A DNA stretch of 64,000 nt. It comes from Streptomyces sp. NBC_00443 (GTDB taxonomy: Bacteria > Actinomycetota > Actinomycetes > Streptomycetales > Streptomycetaceae). This document shows, in pieces, positions 53,001-61,277 of this stretch. Every line of letters begins with the position of its first letter. Positions within the stretch are counted from its first letter, which is position 1. The stretch spans positions 558,001 to 622,000 of the forward strand of contig NZ_CP107917.1 of assembly GCF_036014175.1 (NCBI RefSeq), given 5' to 3'. The translations under genes were made by a program, and so were the position numbers. A model generated the notes under the pieces. It was not told where the DNA came from. It worked only from the letters and a program-made list of their open reading frames with translations, and did no database searches.

Positions 53001-54366
53001 GGTGCTCGAAGCGGAACTGGGAGCCGAAGTGGCTCATCCGCAGCGGGAATTCCTCGGCCTCGAAGAAGTCGTTGAGCGTCGCGGCCAGTTCGGCGGTACG
53101 TGCGTTGAGCCGCTCCTGGAGGTGCGGGCTGTGCTCCTTGAGGTGGGTCAGCACGGCGCGCGCGGCGACCATCGACACCGGGTGCTGGATGTACGTACCG
53201 CCGAAGAACGTGGTGTCGGCGGGCGGGTAGCTGTCGTCGCCGTAGGACCAGTGGCCGCCGTCGACGCCGTCCATGATGTCGGCGCGGCCGGCGATGGCCC
53301 CGATGGGGAAGCCGCCGCCGAGCAGCTTGCCGTACGTGGCGAGGTCCGGTGTGACGCCGTACAGCTCCTGCGCGCCGCGCAGCGCCGGGCGGAAGCCGGT
53401 CAGCATCTCGTCGAAGAGCAGGACGATGCCGTGGCGGCGGGTCAGCTCGCGCAGTTTCCGTACGAACTCGACGGGCCGCAGGGAGGGGTGCCTGCTCTGC
53501 ACCGGCTCCACGACGACCGCGGCGATGTCGTCCGCGTGCCGGGCGATCGCCTCCAGGGCGGCGTCGGTGCCGTAGTCGAGGACCAGCAGATCGGAGACCG
53601 AAGCCTGCGGGATGCCTCGGGAGACGGGCACGGTGACCTGGTCGGTGCCGCTGCCCGAGGTGCGGCCGAGGACGTTGTCGGCGTGGCCGTGGTACGCGCC
53701 CAGGAAGGTGACGATCTTGTCGCGGCCGGTCGCGGCGCGGGCGAGACGGATGGCCGCGGAGTTCGCCTCCGTACCGGAGTTGGCGAAGGCGACCCGCTCC
53801 AGACCGGTCAGTTCGGCGAGGAGTTCCGCCGCCTCGCCGGTCTCGACGTTGCGCGGGCCGAGCTGGATGCCCCGGGACAGGTGCTCGCGCACGGCCTCGG
53901 TGACGAAGTCGGGTTCGTGGCCGAACAGGAGGACGCCGAAGCCCATCGTGATGTCGACGTACTCGTTGCCGTCGACGTCCTGGAGCCGTGCCCCGCTCGC
54001 CCGGTGGCCCGCGATCGGGTACAGCATCTCCTTCGTACCGCTGCGGAAGCCGACGACTGCACGGCTGTCGGCCAGGACGCGGCGGTAGCGCTGGGCGATG
54101 CTCTTGGAGGTCGGGGTCCTTGCGGTGTAGCGGCGTACGAGGTCGGCCAGGTGCTCCTGCTGGGAGTCCGGTGAGACGTCCTGCACCATTCCGGAGGTCC
54201 TCGCGACCGTCACCCGGGGGCCGTGAACGCGTGGTGCCTGCGGCGAGCGCTGCTCCGGGACGGAGGCGCCGGCTCCGCCCATCTGCTCGGCGATGCGCTG
54301 GGAGAGTTCCGCCATCGCCGCCAGGTCCTGGTCCAGTGCGGCGGATATGCCGTGCAGCCCGGTCAC
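47026..54366 (-). CDS. Hybrid aminotransferase-monooxygenase NRPS (AMT-MOX-C-A-PCP-C)
   Basis: This encodes 2446 residues from GTG 54366, overlapping the PKS stop by 4 bases. An N-terminal helical docking segment (~1-35) is followed by a class III aminotransferase (~75-510; Lys in TYGKLLGGGFPIG). Next comes a luciferase-like flavin monooxygenase of the MupA type (~565-905; SVYFFGDYP, MPERHFHSFGG). The C domain (~935-1360) has HHIVVDA, with Ala for the usual Gly. The A domain (~1395-1890) has LYTSGSTGTPKG, NVYGPTETT and the specificity code D-A-L-T-L-G-V-V-L-K by eye. The PCP has FDLGGHSIT. A final C domain (~2016-2446) has HHSACDGW. There is no thioesterase. The AMT plus MOX pair would turn a beta-keto acyl into an alpha-hydroxy-beta-amino acyl, as in microginin synthesis. 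Confidence 0.88.
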   Translation of the reverse strand: MTGLHGISAALDQDLAAMAELSQRIAEQMGGAGASVPEQRSPQAPRVHGPRVTVARTSGMVQDVSPDSQQEHLADLVRRYTARTPTSKSIAQRYRRVLADSRAVVGFRSGTKEMLYPIAGHRASGARLQDVDGNEYVDITMGFGVLLFGHEPDFVTEAVREHLSRGIQLGPRNVETGEAAELLAELTGLERVAFANSGTEANSAAIRLARAATGRDKIVTFLGAYHGHADNVLGRTSGSGTDQVTVPVSRGIPQASVSDLLVLDYGTDAALEAIARHADDIAAVVVEPVQSRHPSLRPVEFVRKLRELTRRHGIVLLFDEMLTGFRPALRGAQELYGVTPDLATYGKLLGGGFPIGAIAGRADIMDGVDGGHWSYGDDSYPPADTTFFGGTYIQHPVSMVAARAVLTHLKEHSPHLQERLNARTAELAATLNDFFEAEEFPLRMSHFGSQFRFEHRADMELLYHHLMLRGVHVWEWRNFFLSTAHTDGDLEFVADAVRDSLRELRTAGFFPGGRPVARKAVPPEPTAVPPEPKPDPAVPAAAPPPAPVASMAWNAAAVSDSRKAPASEPAARTTDFSVYFFGDYPQDTSASSEGGRGQYELLMEVARFADRHDFHALWMPERHFHSFGGLFPNPAVLAAALSRETERVRLNAGSVVLPLHDPIRVAEEWSMVDNLSGGRVGIGVASGWSAKDFVFFPDRFGRHKELMYEQLEEVRKFWRGDAVRRASGDGEAEVRLFPRPVQDAPPMYTAVVGNPASFELAARHDLGIVTNLMTQSVEQLGENIARYRRTRAQHGLDPDAGRVAVLLHTYLGDDHDTARTEAYEPLSRYMRASLSVFSGVTNSLGHNVDLAELSEDDLDAVFRRAYGRYCDQRALIGTVDSVRPVVDAVTAAGADEIVALVDFGVAPDELREGLPHLEALRRTYRRTADAAPADAPLSPGQERIWFLERLLPGRTAYNEVKAIRLEGPLDVPALRVALRGLVARHEGLRTVFRESGGEPRQVVQESPVEPDVEVVDGTGNPRTALRDVLAAESARRFDLADGPLFVTRLVRLAEAEHVLVLSLHHIVVDAASATVLARDLSALYRAERDGTTPDLPALTWSYADHAREQAASASSPEADEDLAHWRRTLGGDLPVLALPTDRPRPATMTSNGRAVFHTLTPELSGRLRELSRARRSTLFMTLLAGYGAMLHRVTGQPDIVVGTPISDRPERAEHVLGFFVNTLALRLDLSGDPAFGTLLDRVRTVALDAYDHARVPFETVVRELAPPRAVDRTPVFQAFAEFQRAEPFRFDLPGIEATPLDAGPDKSLTDLTVYFTDQPEGIRCHLEYNTDLFDQETVAGFFATFQNLLAAAVDTPDTPLSRLAPEAVDTAAEGEPVPSSWQRGPSRPLAGTTVHALVARQAAARPDSTAVISGDTRLTYRELNDRAEQLAAVLREQPSMDGGAEVVALWLPRSADLVVAMLAALKAGLAHVPLDPSLGRVRAEQVIAECGARTVVSAPGEAAVLKLPPGVTVVSPDATPTAPHPPRSASATDNQSPCCVLYTSGSTGTPKGVVLAHRAVLDLCEWHHRRFAFTSADRSAVVCSQSFDASILEIWPALTAGASVTIAEEGVRRDPLTLARWYAHEHVTFSILPTALGEQLLRLPPHEQPPLRHLLLGGDVLRTRPRPEAPYETVNVYGPTETTVLCTTETVAAHSDDPARPIAIGRPADNVRLSVLDESGRPVPVGTAGELYVGGPGVALGYLHRPELTAERFLPDPDGGPDARRYRTGDLVRWTGDGTLEFCGRTDDQVKIRGFRVEPEEVSRTLNALDGVREAAVLARRNDRGDAYLAAYAVPSDPIGEGADDRQAYADLLAEELAARLPEYLVPRAWRVLTALPVSGNGKLDRSALPAPDLVTSAPTRTPSAVGEAPAAGHLTGIERRVRDLWAEEFGVDADGIAADASFFDLGGHSITAMRLVNRVREDFGTEYPMLSFYQEPTLRAMTAQLAAAAGETAEPGSAGPSPAAETDDDGAGPVEHRAPATVQQSRFAAVHADHRLPQVYNVALRLTLTGDLDVAALRTALTGLVERHEGLRTRLARSGDGWEQQVLRPRPVELPVEDLTGLPAQERQAALDRAGSEAAETPVDPTGGIPMALRLLRSGESTWSLLLVLHHSACDGWSVSLLLKELAALYGSAVAGEPHALPPVQCQPAAYARWQQDQVDEAAEERKVQFWLRELDGVPFTVDLPLDRPRPQSASGRGGAVMFTVPAAARAAVERLARERGTTPFVVTAAALGRMLARKSGQSDVVFNVSYANRERRAFESLLACTVTGFALPVRQGGADSFAALTDQVARTTVECMDRALPVRRIAPAMRERNGVDVPDRLDVGFAYQSSLDAEVELPGLTTAIEDLAPAAARTELTFGLVPAGDELKGFVEYSADLWDRSTIEGWTRDYIGLLSEEVDRALGR

Positions 54367-57300
54367 TTGGCCACCTTGCCGTTGAGCCGCTCGGTCACCG
54401 AGGCCGTCTGGAGGGCCAGCAACTGGGAGAGCTGGGACATCATCTGCAGCTGTATCTGGGATATCTGCTGGAGTTTGCGGGCGAGGTCCTCCAGTTCCTC
54501 GCGGGTGGCGTACTCGGGGGCGGATGCGGGGGTGACGGGCGCGGGAGCGGGAACCGGGTCAGGTGCCGGTGCAAGTGCGGCAGCCCTGGGCGGCGCGAGG
54601 GGCTCGGGCGCGACGGGCTGCGGAGCGATGGGCTGCATAGCGACGGGCGCGGGAGCAGGTGGCTCGGCAGCGACCGGCTGCGTCAACCCCGCCCCCGGCA
54701 TGCGGGCGACGATGAACTCCGCGAGCCGCCGCGGCGTACCCGTCTCCTCGAACAGCTGCCGCATCGTCACCTTGACCCGGTGTTCCTGCTCCAGCTCCCG
54801 CAGCACGCTGATCATCTGCAGCGAGTCGGCGCCGAGGTCGAAGAAGGACGCGTCACCGATGATCGCCGACGGCTCCTCGCCGAGGTGCCGGGCCGTGGCC
54901 TCGACGATGCTGTGAAGTACGCGCCCGACCGCTGCCTCTTGCTGAACCACTTCGGCTCCCTCTGTCGCTGGTGTTCCTGTGCTGAGGGCCGTCAACTCCG
55001 GCCCTGTCCAGTGGTCCTTGTGCTGGAACCGGTATCCGGGCAGCGGGATGCGCCTGCCGCCGCTGCCGGCCAGCAGCACCCGCCAGCCGACATCCGCCCC
55101 CGCACAGTGCAGCCCCGCCGCCGCACCCCAGAGGGCACCGAGCCCGGTGCCGCGCCGCAGGGACGGCAGCGAGATCAGGGCAGGCAGCGCCCGGCGGGCC
55201 AGACCGCTGAGGGTGGTGTGCGGCCCGATCTCCAGCAGGGCGTCGGGCCGCACTGCTCCGACGCCGCGCAGTGCCTCGTCGAAGCGGACGGGCTCGCGGG
55301 TGTGCCGGAGGAAGTAGCCGGTGTCCGGGGTCCAGCCGGGCGGGCGGGTCACGCCGTCGAGGGCGCTGACGAACGGGATCCGTACCGGCTGGAAGACGAC
55401 GTCGTCCAGGATCTTCCGGAACTCCTCCAGCATCGGTTCCATCAGAGCGGTGTGGAAGGCACGGGTCACCGTCAGCCGCTGCCCCGGCGTGCCGCGCTCG
55501 TCCAGCAGGGCGCACGCCCGTTCCACGGCCTCGACCGGCCCGGCGAGCACCTGTGCGCGTTCCGCGTTGATCACGGCCGGCTCCAGGCCGGGTACTTCGG
55601 CGGCCAGGGCGAGGGCGGCCTCCCGGTCCAGGGCGGCGGCCACCATGGCGCCGGGGGCGCAGCGTTGCTGCATCAGCCGGCCGCGCTCGGTGGTGAGACG
55701 CAGACCGTCGTCGAGCGACAGGGCTCCGGCCGCGTACAGCGCGGCGTACTCCCCGACGCTGTGCCCGGTGATGGCGTACGGCTCGATGCCGGCGTCGAGC
55801 CAGAGCCGGACCAGGGCGCACTGCAGGGCGAACAGCGCGGGCTGCGCGGTGTCCGTGCCTCCGAGCGGCCCGTCGGGCGTTTGCTCCGGCGCCTCCTCCC
55901 CCGATGCGTCTGCCGCCCGCAGCGCGGCGAGCAGTGAGTCGCCGGTGAGGTCGCGGTAGTGGGCGTCGCAGGCGTCGAGCACCTCGCGTATGACGGGAAA
56001 GCGCTCGTAAAGGGCGTCGGCCATACCCGCGTACTGGCTGCCCTGCCCTGTGAACTGGAACGCCACGCGCGCGTGGCCCTCCGTCGGCGTGGTGCCCGCC
56101 GTGACCGTCGCCGCGGCCGTTCCGGCGAGCCAGGCGTCGAGGGCGTCGGCGAGGGCGGCCGGAGTGGTGCCTCGGACGGCCAGCCGGTGGCGGCCGTGGA
56201 CCCGGCCGAGGGCGGCGGTGGTGACCAGGTCCGCCAGGCGGGGTGCCGGCGGCTGCCGTAACCGGTCGCGGAAGGCGCGGGTGTTGTCCGTGAGGGCGGC
56301 CTCGCTGCTCGCGGAAACCAGCAGCACGTCAGCAGGGGCGGCGGCGTCGGTCCGGGGGCGGGCTCGGGGGCCTGTTCCAGGATGAGGTGGACGTTGGTGC
56401 CGCCGACGCCGAGTGAGGTGAGGCCCGCGCGGCGGGGCACGTCGCTGTCGGGCCAGGGCCGGGCGGCGACGGGGATGTGGAAGGGGCTGTGGTCGAGGTC
56501 GAGGCCGGGGTTGGGCTCGCTGAAGTTCGCCATCGGAGGGATGACGCCGTGCTTCAGGACCAGCAGCGTCTTGACGAGTCCGGCGAGGCCGGAGGCCGCG
56601 TCGAGGTGGCCGATGTTCGCCTTGGTCGAGCCGAGGGCGCAGTAGCCGGTGCGGTCGGTGTCCTCGCGGTAGGCGCCGGTGGCGCCGTCGAACTCGATCG
56701 GGTCGCCCTTGAGCGTGCCGGTGCCATGGGTCTCCAGGTAGCCGATGCTGTCCGCGCCGACACCGGCGCGCCGCAGGGCCTGGCGGATGGCCGCGCGCTG
56801 GCCCCGGGGGCTCGGGGCGGTGAACGCCTTCTTGTCGGCCCCGTCGTTGCTGATGCCCCAGCCGCGGACGACCCCGTGGATCGTGTCGCCGTCGGCGACC
56901 GCCCGGCCCAGCCGCTTCAGTACGACGGCCAGGACGCCCGTTCCTCCGACGGTGCCGTCGGCTCCGGCGTCGAAGGCCCGCAGGCGGCCGGACTTGGAGA
57001 GGATCGAGCCCTTCACGTAGCGGTAGCCGACGACCTGCGGCACGTGGACGGCGGTGGCGCCGACGAGGGCGATGTCGCAGTCACCCATGAGCAGGGACTG
57101 TGCGGCGGCCTGCACGCCGACCAGCGAACTGGAGCAGCCTGTCTGGACGTTGACCGCGGGGCCGGTCAGGCCCAGCCGGTAGGCGACCCGGGTGGCGGTG
57201 AAGTCGGCGTAGTTGCCGACCGTGATCTGCATGCCGGCCATCCAGTCGGAGGCGGCCTGGCTGGGCAGGACGTTGTTGAGGAGGTAGTTCTGCAGGGTGT

Positions 57301-57688
57301 AGAGGTGATATCCGGTGCTGGCGTAGACGCCGACGCGGCTGCCGTCCCGTTCGTCCGGGTAGCCGGCGTTCTCCAGGGCGTGCTGGGCGCACTCCAGGAT
57401 CATGCGGTGCTGGGGGTCGGTGAGCCTGGCCTCACGGGCGCTCATGGCGAAGTGCTGGGCGTCGAAGCCGGCGATGTCGTCCAGCACTCCGGAGGCGCCG
57501 ACGAAGTCGGCCGCCCGGTACTCCTCGGCGGGGACACCGGCGGCGTCCAGTTCCTCGTCCGTGAACCGGGTGATGCAGTCCGTGCCGTCCCGGATGACAC
57601 GCCAGAACTCCTCGGGCGTGTCTGCGCCGGGCAGCCGGAAGGCCATGCCGATGACGGCCATCCGCGGGTCGAGGTCGCTCAGGGGCAT
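54363..57688 (-). pseudogene. Type I PKS module KS-AT-ACP, one-base frame break as read
   Basis: From ATG 57688 (TGATG overlap with the MFS stop) the frame encodes a ketosynthase with Cys in NVQTGCSSSLVG (~185), His in ETHGTGT (~321) and His in NIGHLDAASG. It derails after EQAPEPAPGPTP. The next frame continues VLLVSASSEAAL. It then encodes an acyltransferase (FTGQGSQYAG, GHSVGEYAA; the RAFH motif suggests malonyl-CoA), an ACP (FDLGADSLQM) and a Pro/Ala linker with a C-terminal coiled-coil docking tail (EELEDLARKLQQISQIQLQMM). One missing base in the run read GGGG at 56335-56338 joins them into ~1108 residues. No KR, DH or ER is present, so the beta-keto group stays for the aminotransferase of the next protein. 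Confidence 0.87.
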
Positions 57689-58944
57689 CAACTGCGTCCC
57701 TCCGTCACCGTCGGTTTGTCCTGACTGACCGTTTCCTCAGCGTCTTGGTCAGCTGTGCGTCCCCGGCGCAGAAGCAGCAGGAGCAGCGCGCCGCACAGGA
57801 CGATCGCCAGGCCGTGGAAGGAGGCGACGACCTGCAGCGGCGAGAACGTCTCCAGCAGGGCGCCGCTCACGAGCATGCCGAGCCCGAAGCCGGTGTTCTC
57901 GGCCGAGGCGGAGAGCCCGAAGAGACGGCCGCGCTGCTCGTCCGGGGCGGCCTGCAGCCGCGACACGTAGACGATCTCGGTGAACCCGTCGGCGGCGCCG
58001 GCGACGAGCGCGGCGATGACCGCGGGCACGGTCGGCAGCCCGCTGAAGACGACGATGAACCCGGCCGACATCACACAGGCACCGAGCGCGAACGCCCGCT
58101 CCCCGGGTGTGCGCCCGGTCTTCTTGGTGATCCGGCCGATCACCTGCTGGACGACGATGTTGCCGATGGCCCAGGTGGCCCAGAACTGGCTGATGAACGT
58201 GGCCGGATGGTCGGGGTCCAGGCTGCTGGAGTAGATGGGCAGGGCGACGTTGTGGGAGGAGGAGCCCAGCCCGTCCACCGCCCGGATGGCGATCATCGCC
58301 ATCAGCAGCGGGGCCGTGGCCAGCAGCATCCGCGCCGTCCAGCGCGCGGCGCCGGAGGACCCCGCGGAGCCGCCCGAGGCGTCCTTCGCCGCCCGGGTGC
58401 GCACAGGCAGCAGGAACAGCACCGTCGCGGAGACCAGGAAGGACGCCGCGTCCAGGGCGAACGCCGCGGAGTAGCCGAGTTGCGCGACCACCAGACCCGA
58501 CGAGGCGAACCCGGCGATCATCGCGAGCGAACGCCCGGTCACCAGCAGTCCGTTGGCGCGCACGCGGTGCTCCGCGCCGACGATCTCCGGGATGCTGCTG
58601 CGCAGGGCCACCTGGGAGAGCGTCGAGCAGCCGCCGGTGACCACGGCAAGGACGTAGAGCAGCCCCACGCGGGTGGCGTCCGGTGTGATCAGCAGTGTCA
58701 GCAGTGCCACGGCCTGGCACAGGTCGGCGCCGACCATCAGTCGCTTGCGGTCGTAGGCCGAGACGAGACGACCGCTCACCCAGCCCGACACGACACTCGT
58801 CGCCAGGCGTACGGCCATGAACAGGCCGGCGGCCAGCGCGCTGCCCGTGGCGTCGTAGACGAAGACGTTGAGCGCCACCATGTTCAGGTAACTGCCGTAC
58901 GCCGAGATGCCGTTGCCCAGGACGAGCAGCCGGAAGTACCTCAT
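57688..58944 (-). CDS. MFS exporter of the PKS/NRPS locus
   Basis: This encodes 418 residues with twelve helices (for example YLNMVALNVFVYDATGSALAAGLFMAVRL and LYVLAVVTGGCSTLSQVAL). It is of the EntS/MFS_3 drug-efflux type, with the loop motif SGRLVSAYDRKRLMVGADL. ATG 58944 has GAGGAAGG just upstream. It is the first gene of the operon and its stop touches the PKS start, so it is translated with the assembly line. It is the likely exporter, and possibly the self-resistance gene, for the product. Confidence 0.88.
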   Translation of the reverse strand: MRYFRLLVLGNGISAYGSYLNMVALNVFVYDATGSALAAGLFMAVRLATSVVSGWVSGRLVSAYDRKRLMVGADLCQAVALLTLLITPDATRVGLLYVLAVVTGGCSTLSQVALRSSIPEIVGAEHRVRANGLLVTGRSLAMIAGFASSGLVVAQLGYSAAFALDAASFLVSATVLFLLPVRTRAAKDASGGSAGSSGAARWTARMLLATAPLLMAMIAIRAVDGLGSSSHNVALPIYSSSLDPDHPATFISQFWATWAIGNIVVQQVIGRITKKTGRTPGERAFALGACVMSAGFIVVFSGLPTVPAVIAALVAGAADGFTEIVYVSRLQAAPDEQRGRLFGLSASAENTGFGLGMLVSGALLETFSPLQVVASFHGLAIVLCGALLLLLLRRGRTADQDAEETVSQDKPTVTEGRS

Positions 58945-59369
58945 GCACCTTCCTCTGGTCTGCATGAAGGGTGTGAGTGGTGTGAGGTGCCGGGATGTGT
59001 CGCCCGCGCTGGAAGCGACGGCGTGGTGTCCGATCCCCGTTCATCGACCCCGGCCGCTGTCGATCCGGCAGAGCACACGCCGCTGACGCAGGGCGCGTCA
59101 ATGCCCCCTTGCCGGCCCAGCACAAAAACCATTCCCCCTACGCGCCGCCGGTCGGCGGCCAATGGTCCGTCAGCCAAGCAGATCCGGACACCGGGGTTCA
59201 AGGCTCCAAGGGAGGTCTAGACGACTTCAGGACCGGATTTGGCGAATTCGGGCATCAGATTGCGCCAAATCTTCGGGTCGTCGCGCTCCGGCAAGGCGAT
59301 CGTACGGTTCAGGACAGATCCTGACCGTGAGGGGAGCGCCCGTGAGTGGAGCGCCCGTGGCGAAATACC
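58945..59369. promoter_or_regulatory. Upstream region of the PKS/NRPS operon, with an inverted repeat
   Basis: This 425-base gap lies between the acyl-CoA synthetase stop and the exporter start and holds no convincing gene. It contains a 9-bp inverted repeat, GATTTGGCG (59236-59244) and CGCCAAATC (59263-59271), with an 18-base spacer, in an AT-richer patch. This is a plausible operator or promoter for the operon. No terminator is obvious. Confidence 0.4.
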
Positions 59370-61277
59370 TCAGCCCTCCCCTTGCTGCTGCCCGGCGATG
59401 CGGCAGGGCACTGCGAAGTTGCCGACCCGGCGCTCGACTTCGGCCCTGGTGGCGGCGGGCGCCGAGGTGCGCAGCGTGACGGTGACCGTCACGGACCCGG
59501 AGTCGGCCTCGGCGCTGACGTCCGTCACGTCGTCGATGCCGGCCAGGGCGTCGGTCAGGACGCGGCGAGCGGCGTCTGCTCGCAGGGGAAGCTTGTACGG
59601 CTTGCCGACCGCGGTGACGGGGAGCGCGTCGAGGACGCGGACGGCCTTGGGTGCGGCGGCTGCCTCACCGATGTGCACGGCGGCCCAGGCACGGAGGTCG
59701 TCCCCGGTCAACGTGGGGTCGGCGATCGTCACGTACGCCACGGGCACCTCCCCCGCCCGCAGGTCCGGCTGTCCGACGGCCTGTGCCCCGGTGACCGCGG
59801 GGTGCGAGAGCAGGGCGTCCTCGATCACCCGGGGGTCGAGGTTGTGGCCGCCCCGGATGATCAGGTCCTTGGCGCGCCCGGTGAGGTGGAGGAAGCCGTC
59901 GTCGTCGAGGTAGCCGAGGTCGCCGGTGTCCAACCAGCCGTCGACCACCCTGCCCTGACTGCTGATCAGGTAGCCGTCCCGGTCACGGCCCTGGACATAC
60001 CCGGGGAAGACCGTGGGACCGCTGACGAGGATGGCGCCCACCTCACCGCTCGGCCGCTTCTCCGCTGTGGCCGGGTCGACGATCCTGATGCCCTGGTACG
60101 GCAGGCGCCGGCCGACCGAACCGGGCCGACGGACCTCCAGGAACCCGCGGACGCTGGCGCAGGTCGCCTCGGTCAGACCGTATCCCTCCAGGAGCGGAAT
60201 TCCGGTCGCGGTCTCGAAGTCGGTGCGCACGCCGTCGGGCAGCGCGGAGGCGCCGACCATCGCGCACCGCATCGAGCCGATGTCGGCCCCGTCGACGGGA
60301 CACGTGGCGAGAACCGCGTACACCGTGGGCACGGCGCTCATGGCGGCGATCCGGTAGTGCTCGACGATGCGCCAGAACTCCGCGTAGAGCGTGAGGTCGC
60401 GGTACCCCAGCGGTCCGGCCCACACGACCTGCTGGCCGCGCAGCAGCGGTGCGAGCAGGGTGACGACGAGTGCGTTGACGTGGAACAGGGGCAGGGCGGC
60501 GAAGACGACCGAGTCCTCGTCCAGCACGGAGTTGGCGGCGATCATCCACGCGTCGCTGACCTCGTTGGTGTGCGTGTGCGCGGCGAGTTTGGGCGCCCCG
60601 GTCGTGCCGCCGGTGTGGAAGAAGGCGGCGAGGTCGGTGGCGGTGGGCGGCTCGCCGACGAACCGGTCGCGCGGGCGGTCGGCCGCGACATCGGCCAGGC
60701 GGGCCACGGCGGCGTTCTCCACGGTGGGCAGCGCGGCGGGCTCCTGCCGGCCGGCGGTGGGGCGCAGGACGAGCACGTGGTCCACCAGGCCCCGGCGGGC
60801 GAGTTCGGCGCTGGTGGCGAATGCCTCGGGGTCCAGCTCCGGGGAGGCGGTGATGATCACGCGGGCGCCGGCCCGGCGGACCAGCTCGGCGACGTGGTCG
60901 CGGGCGAGCGCCGGGTTGACGGGGGTGACGATGCCGGCGAGTTGGGCGGCCAGGAGCGCGGTGACGAGCTCGTCGCAGTTCGGGGAGAGCAGCGCGACGG
61001 TGTCGTGGCGGCGGACGCCGAGGCGGTGCAGGGCGTTGGCCGCCCGGTGCACGTCGGCGAGAAGGTCCGTGTAGGTACGGTTCCTGGGAGTGCGCCAGGA
61101 CGCCGCGTCGGGCAGGACCGTCAGCGCGGTCCGCTCGGGCCACTGCTCGGCCGCTCGCCGCAGCATGTCGTACGAGGTGCCGGGCAGCCCGCATGCGGCG
61201 AGCGGCGTCGCCTCGATGACGGCCAGGTCGTCGGGGTGGTCGTAGCGCGGCCACGCCATGGGGGTCTCGGTGGTCAC
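59370..61277 (-). CDS. AMP-forming acyl-CoA synthetase
   Basis: This encodes 635 residues from GTG 61277 (GTGA overlap with the FAH gene). It is an ANL-family adenylate-forming enzyme: FFHTGGTTGAPKLAAHTHTN (P-loop), ALPLFHVNALV, EGYGLTEATCASV, DGWLDTGDLGYLDDDGFLHLTGR and the catalytic Lys in VGKPYKLPLR near the end. A C-terminal extension of ~70 residues (DALAGIDDVTDVSAEADSGSVTV) follows. It activates a carboxylic acid to its CoA or acyl-AMP form. In context it could belong to the ring-cleavage pathway, or load the starter for the PKS downstream. The sequence does not decide. Confidence 0.85.
   Translation of the reverse strand: MTTETPMAWPRYDHPDDLAVIEATPLAACGLPGTSYDMLRRAAEQWPERTALTVLPDAASWRTPRNRTYTDLLADVHRAANALHRLGVRRHDTVALLSPNCDELVTALLAAQLAGIVTPVNPALARDHVAELVRRAGARVIITASPELDPEAFATSAELARRGLVDHVLVLRPTAGRQEPAALPTVENAAVARLADVAADRPRDRFVGEPPTATDLAAFFHTGGTTGAPKLAAHTHTNEVSDAWMIAANSVLDEDSVVFAALPLFHVNALVVTLLAPLLRGQQVVWAGPLGYRDLTLYAEFWRIVEHYRIAAMSAVPTVYAVLATCPVDGADIGSMRCAMVGASALPDGVRTDFETATGIPLLEGYGLTEATCASVRGFLEVRRPGSVGRRLPYQGIRIVDPATAEKRPSGEVGAILVSGPTVFPGYVQGRDRDGYLISSQGRVVDGWLDTGDLGYLDDDGFLHLTGRAKDLIIRGGHNLDPRVIEDALLSHPAVTGAQAVGQPDLRAGEVPVAYVTIADPTLTGDDLRAWAAVHIGEAAAAPKAVRVLDALPVTAVGKPYKLPLRADAARRVLTDALAGIDDVTDVSAEADSGSVTVTVTLRTSAPAATRAEVERRVGNFAVPCRIAGQQQGEG

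Noticed and set aside
50182..54174. A 1330-codon open frame on the plus strand
   Set aside because: It is the antisense shadow of the NRPS gene; the composition is Arg/Gly/Val-rich with no domain, as expected opposite high-GC coding DNA.
54363..57688. KS and AT-ACP as two separate genes
   Set aside because: The second frame has no ribosome site, starts in the KS-AT linker, and one base in a G-run rejoins a normal module.
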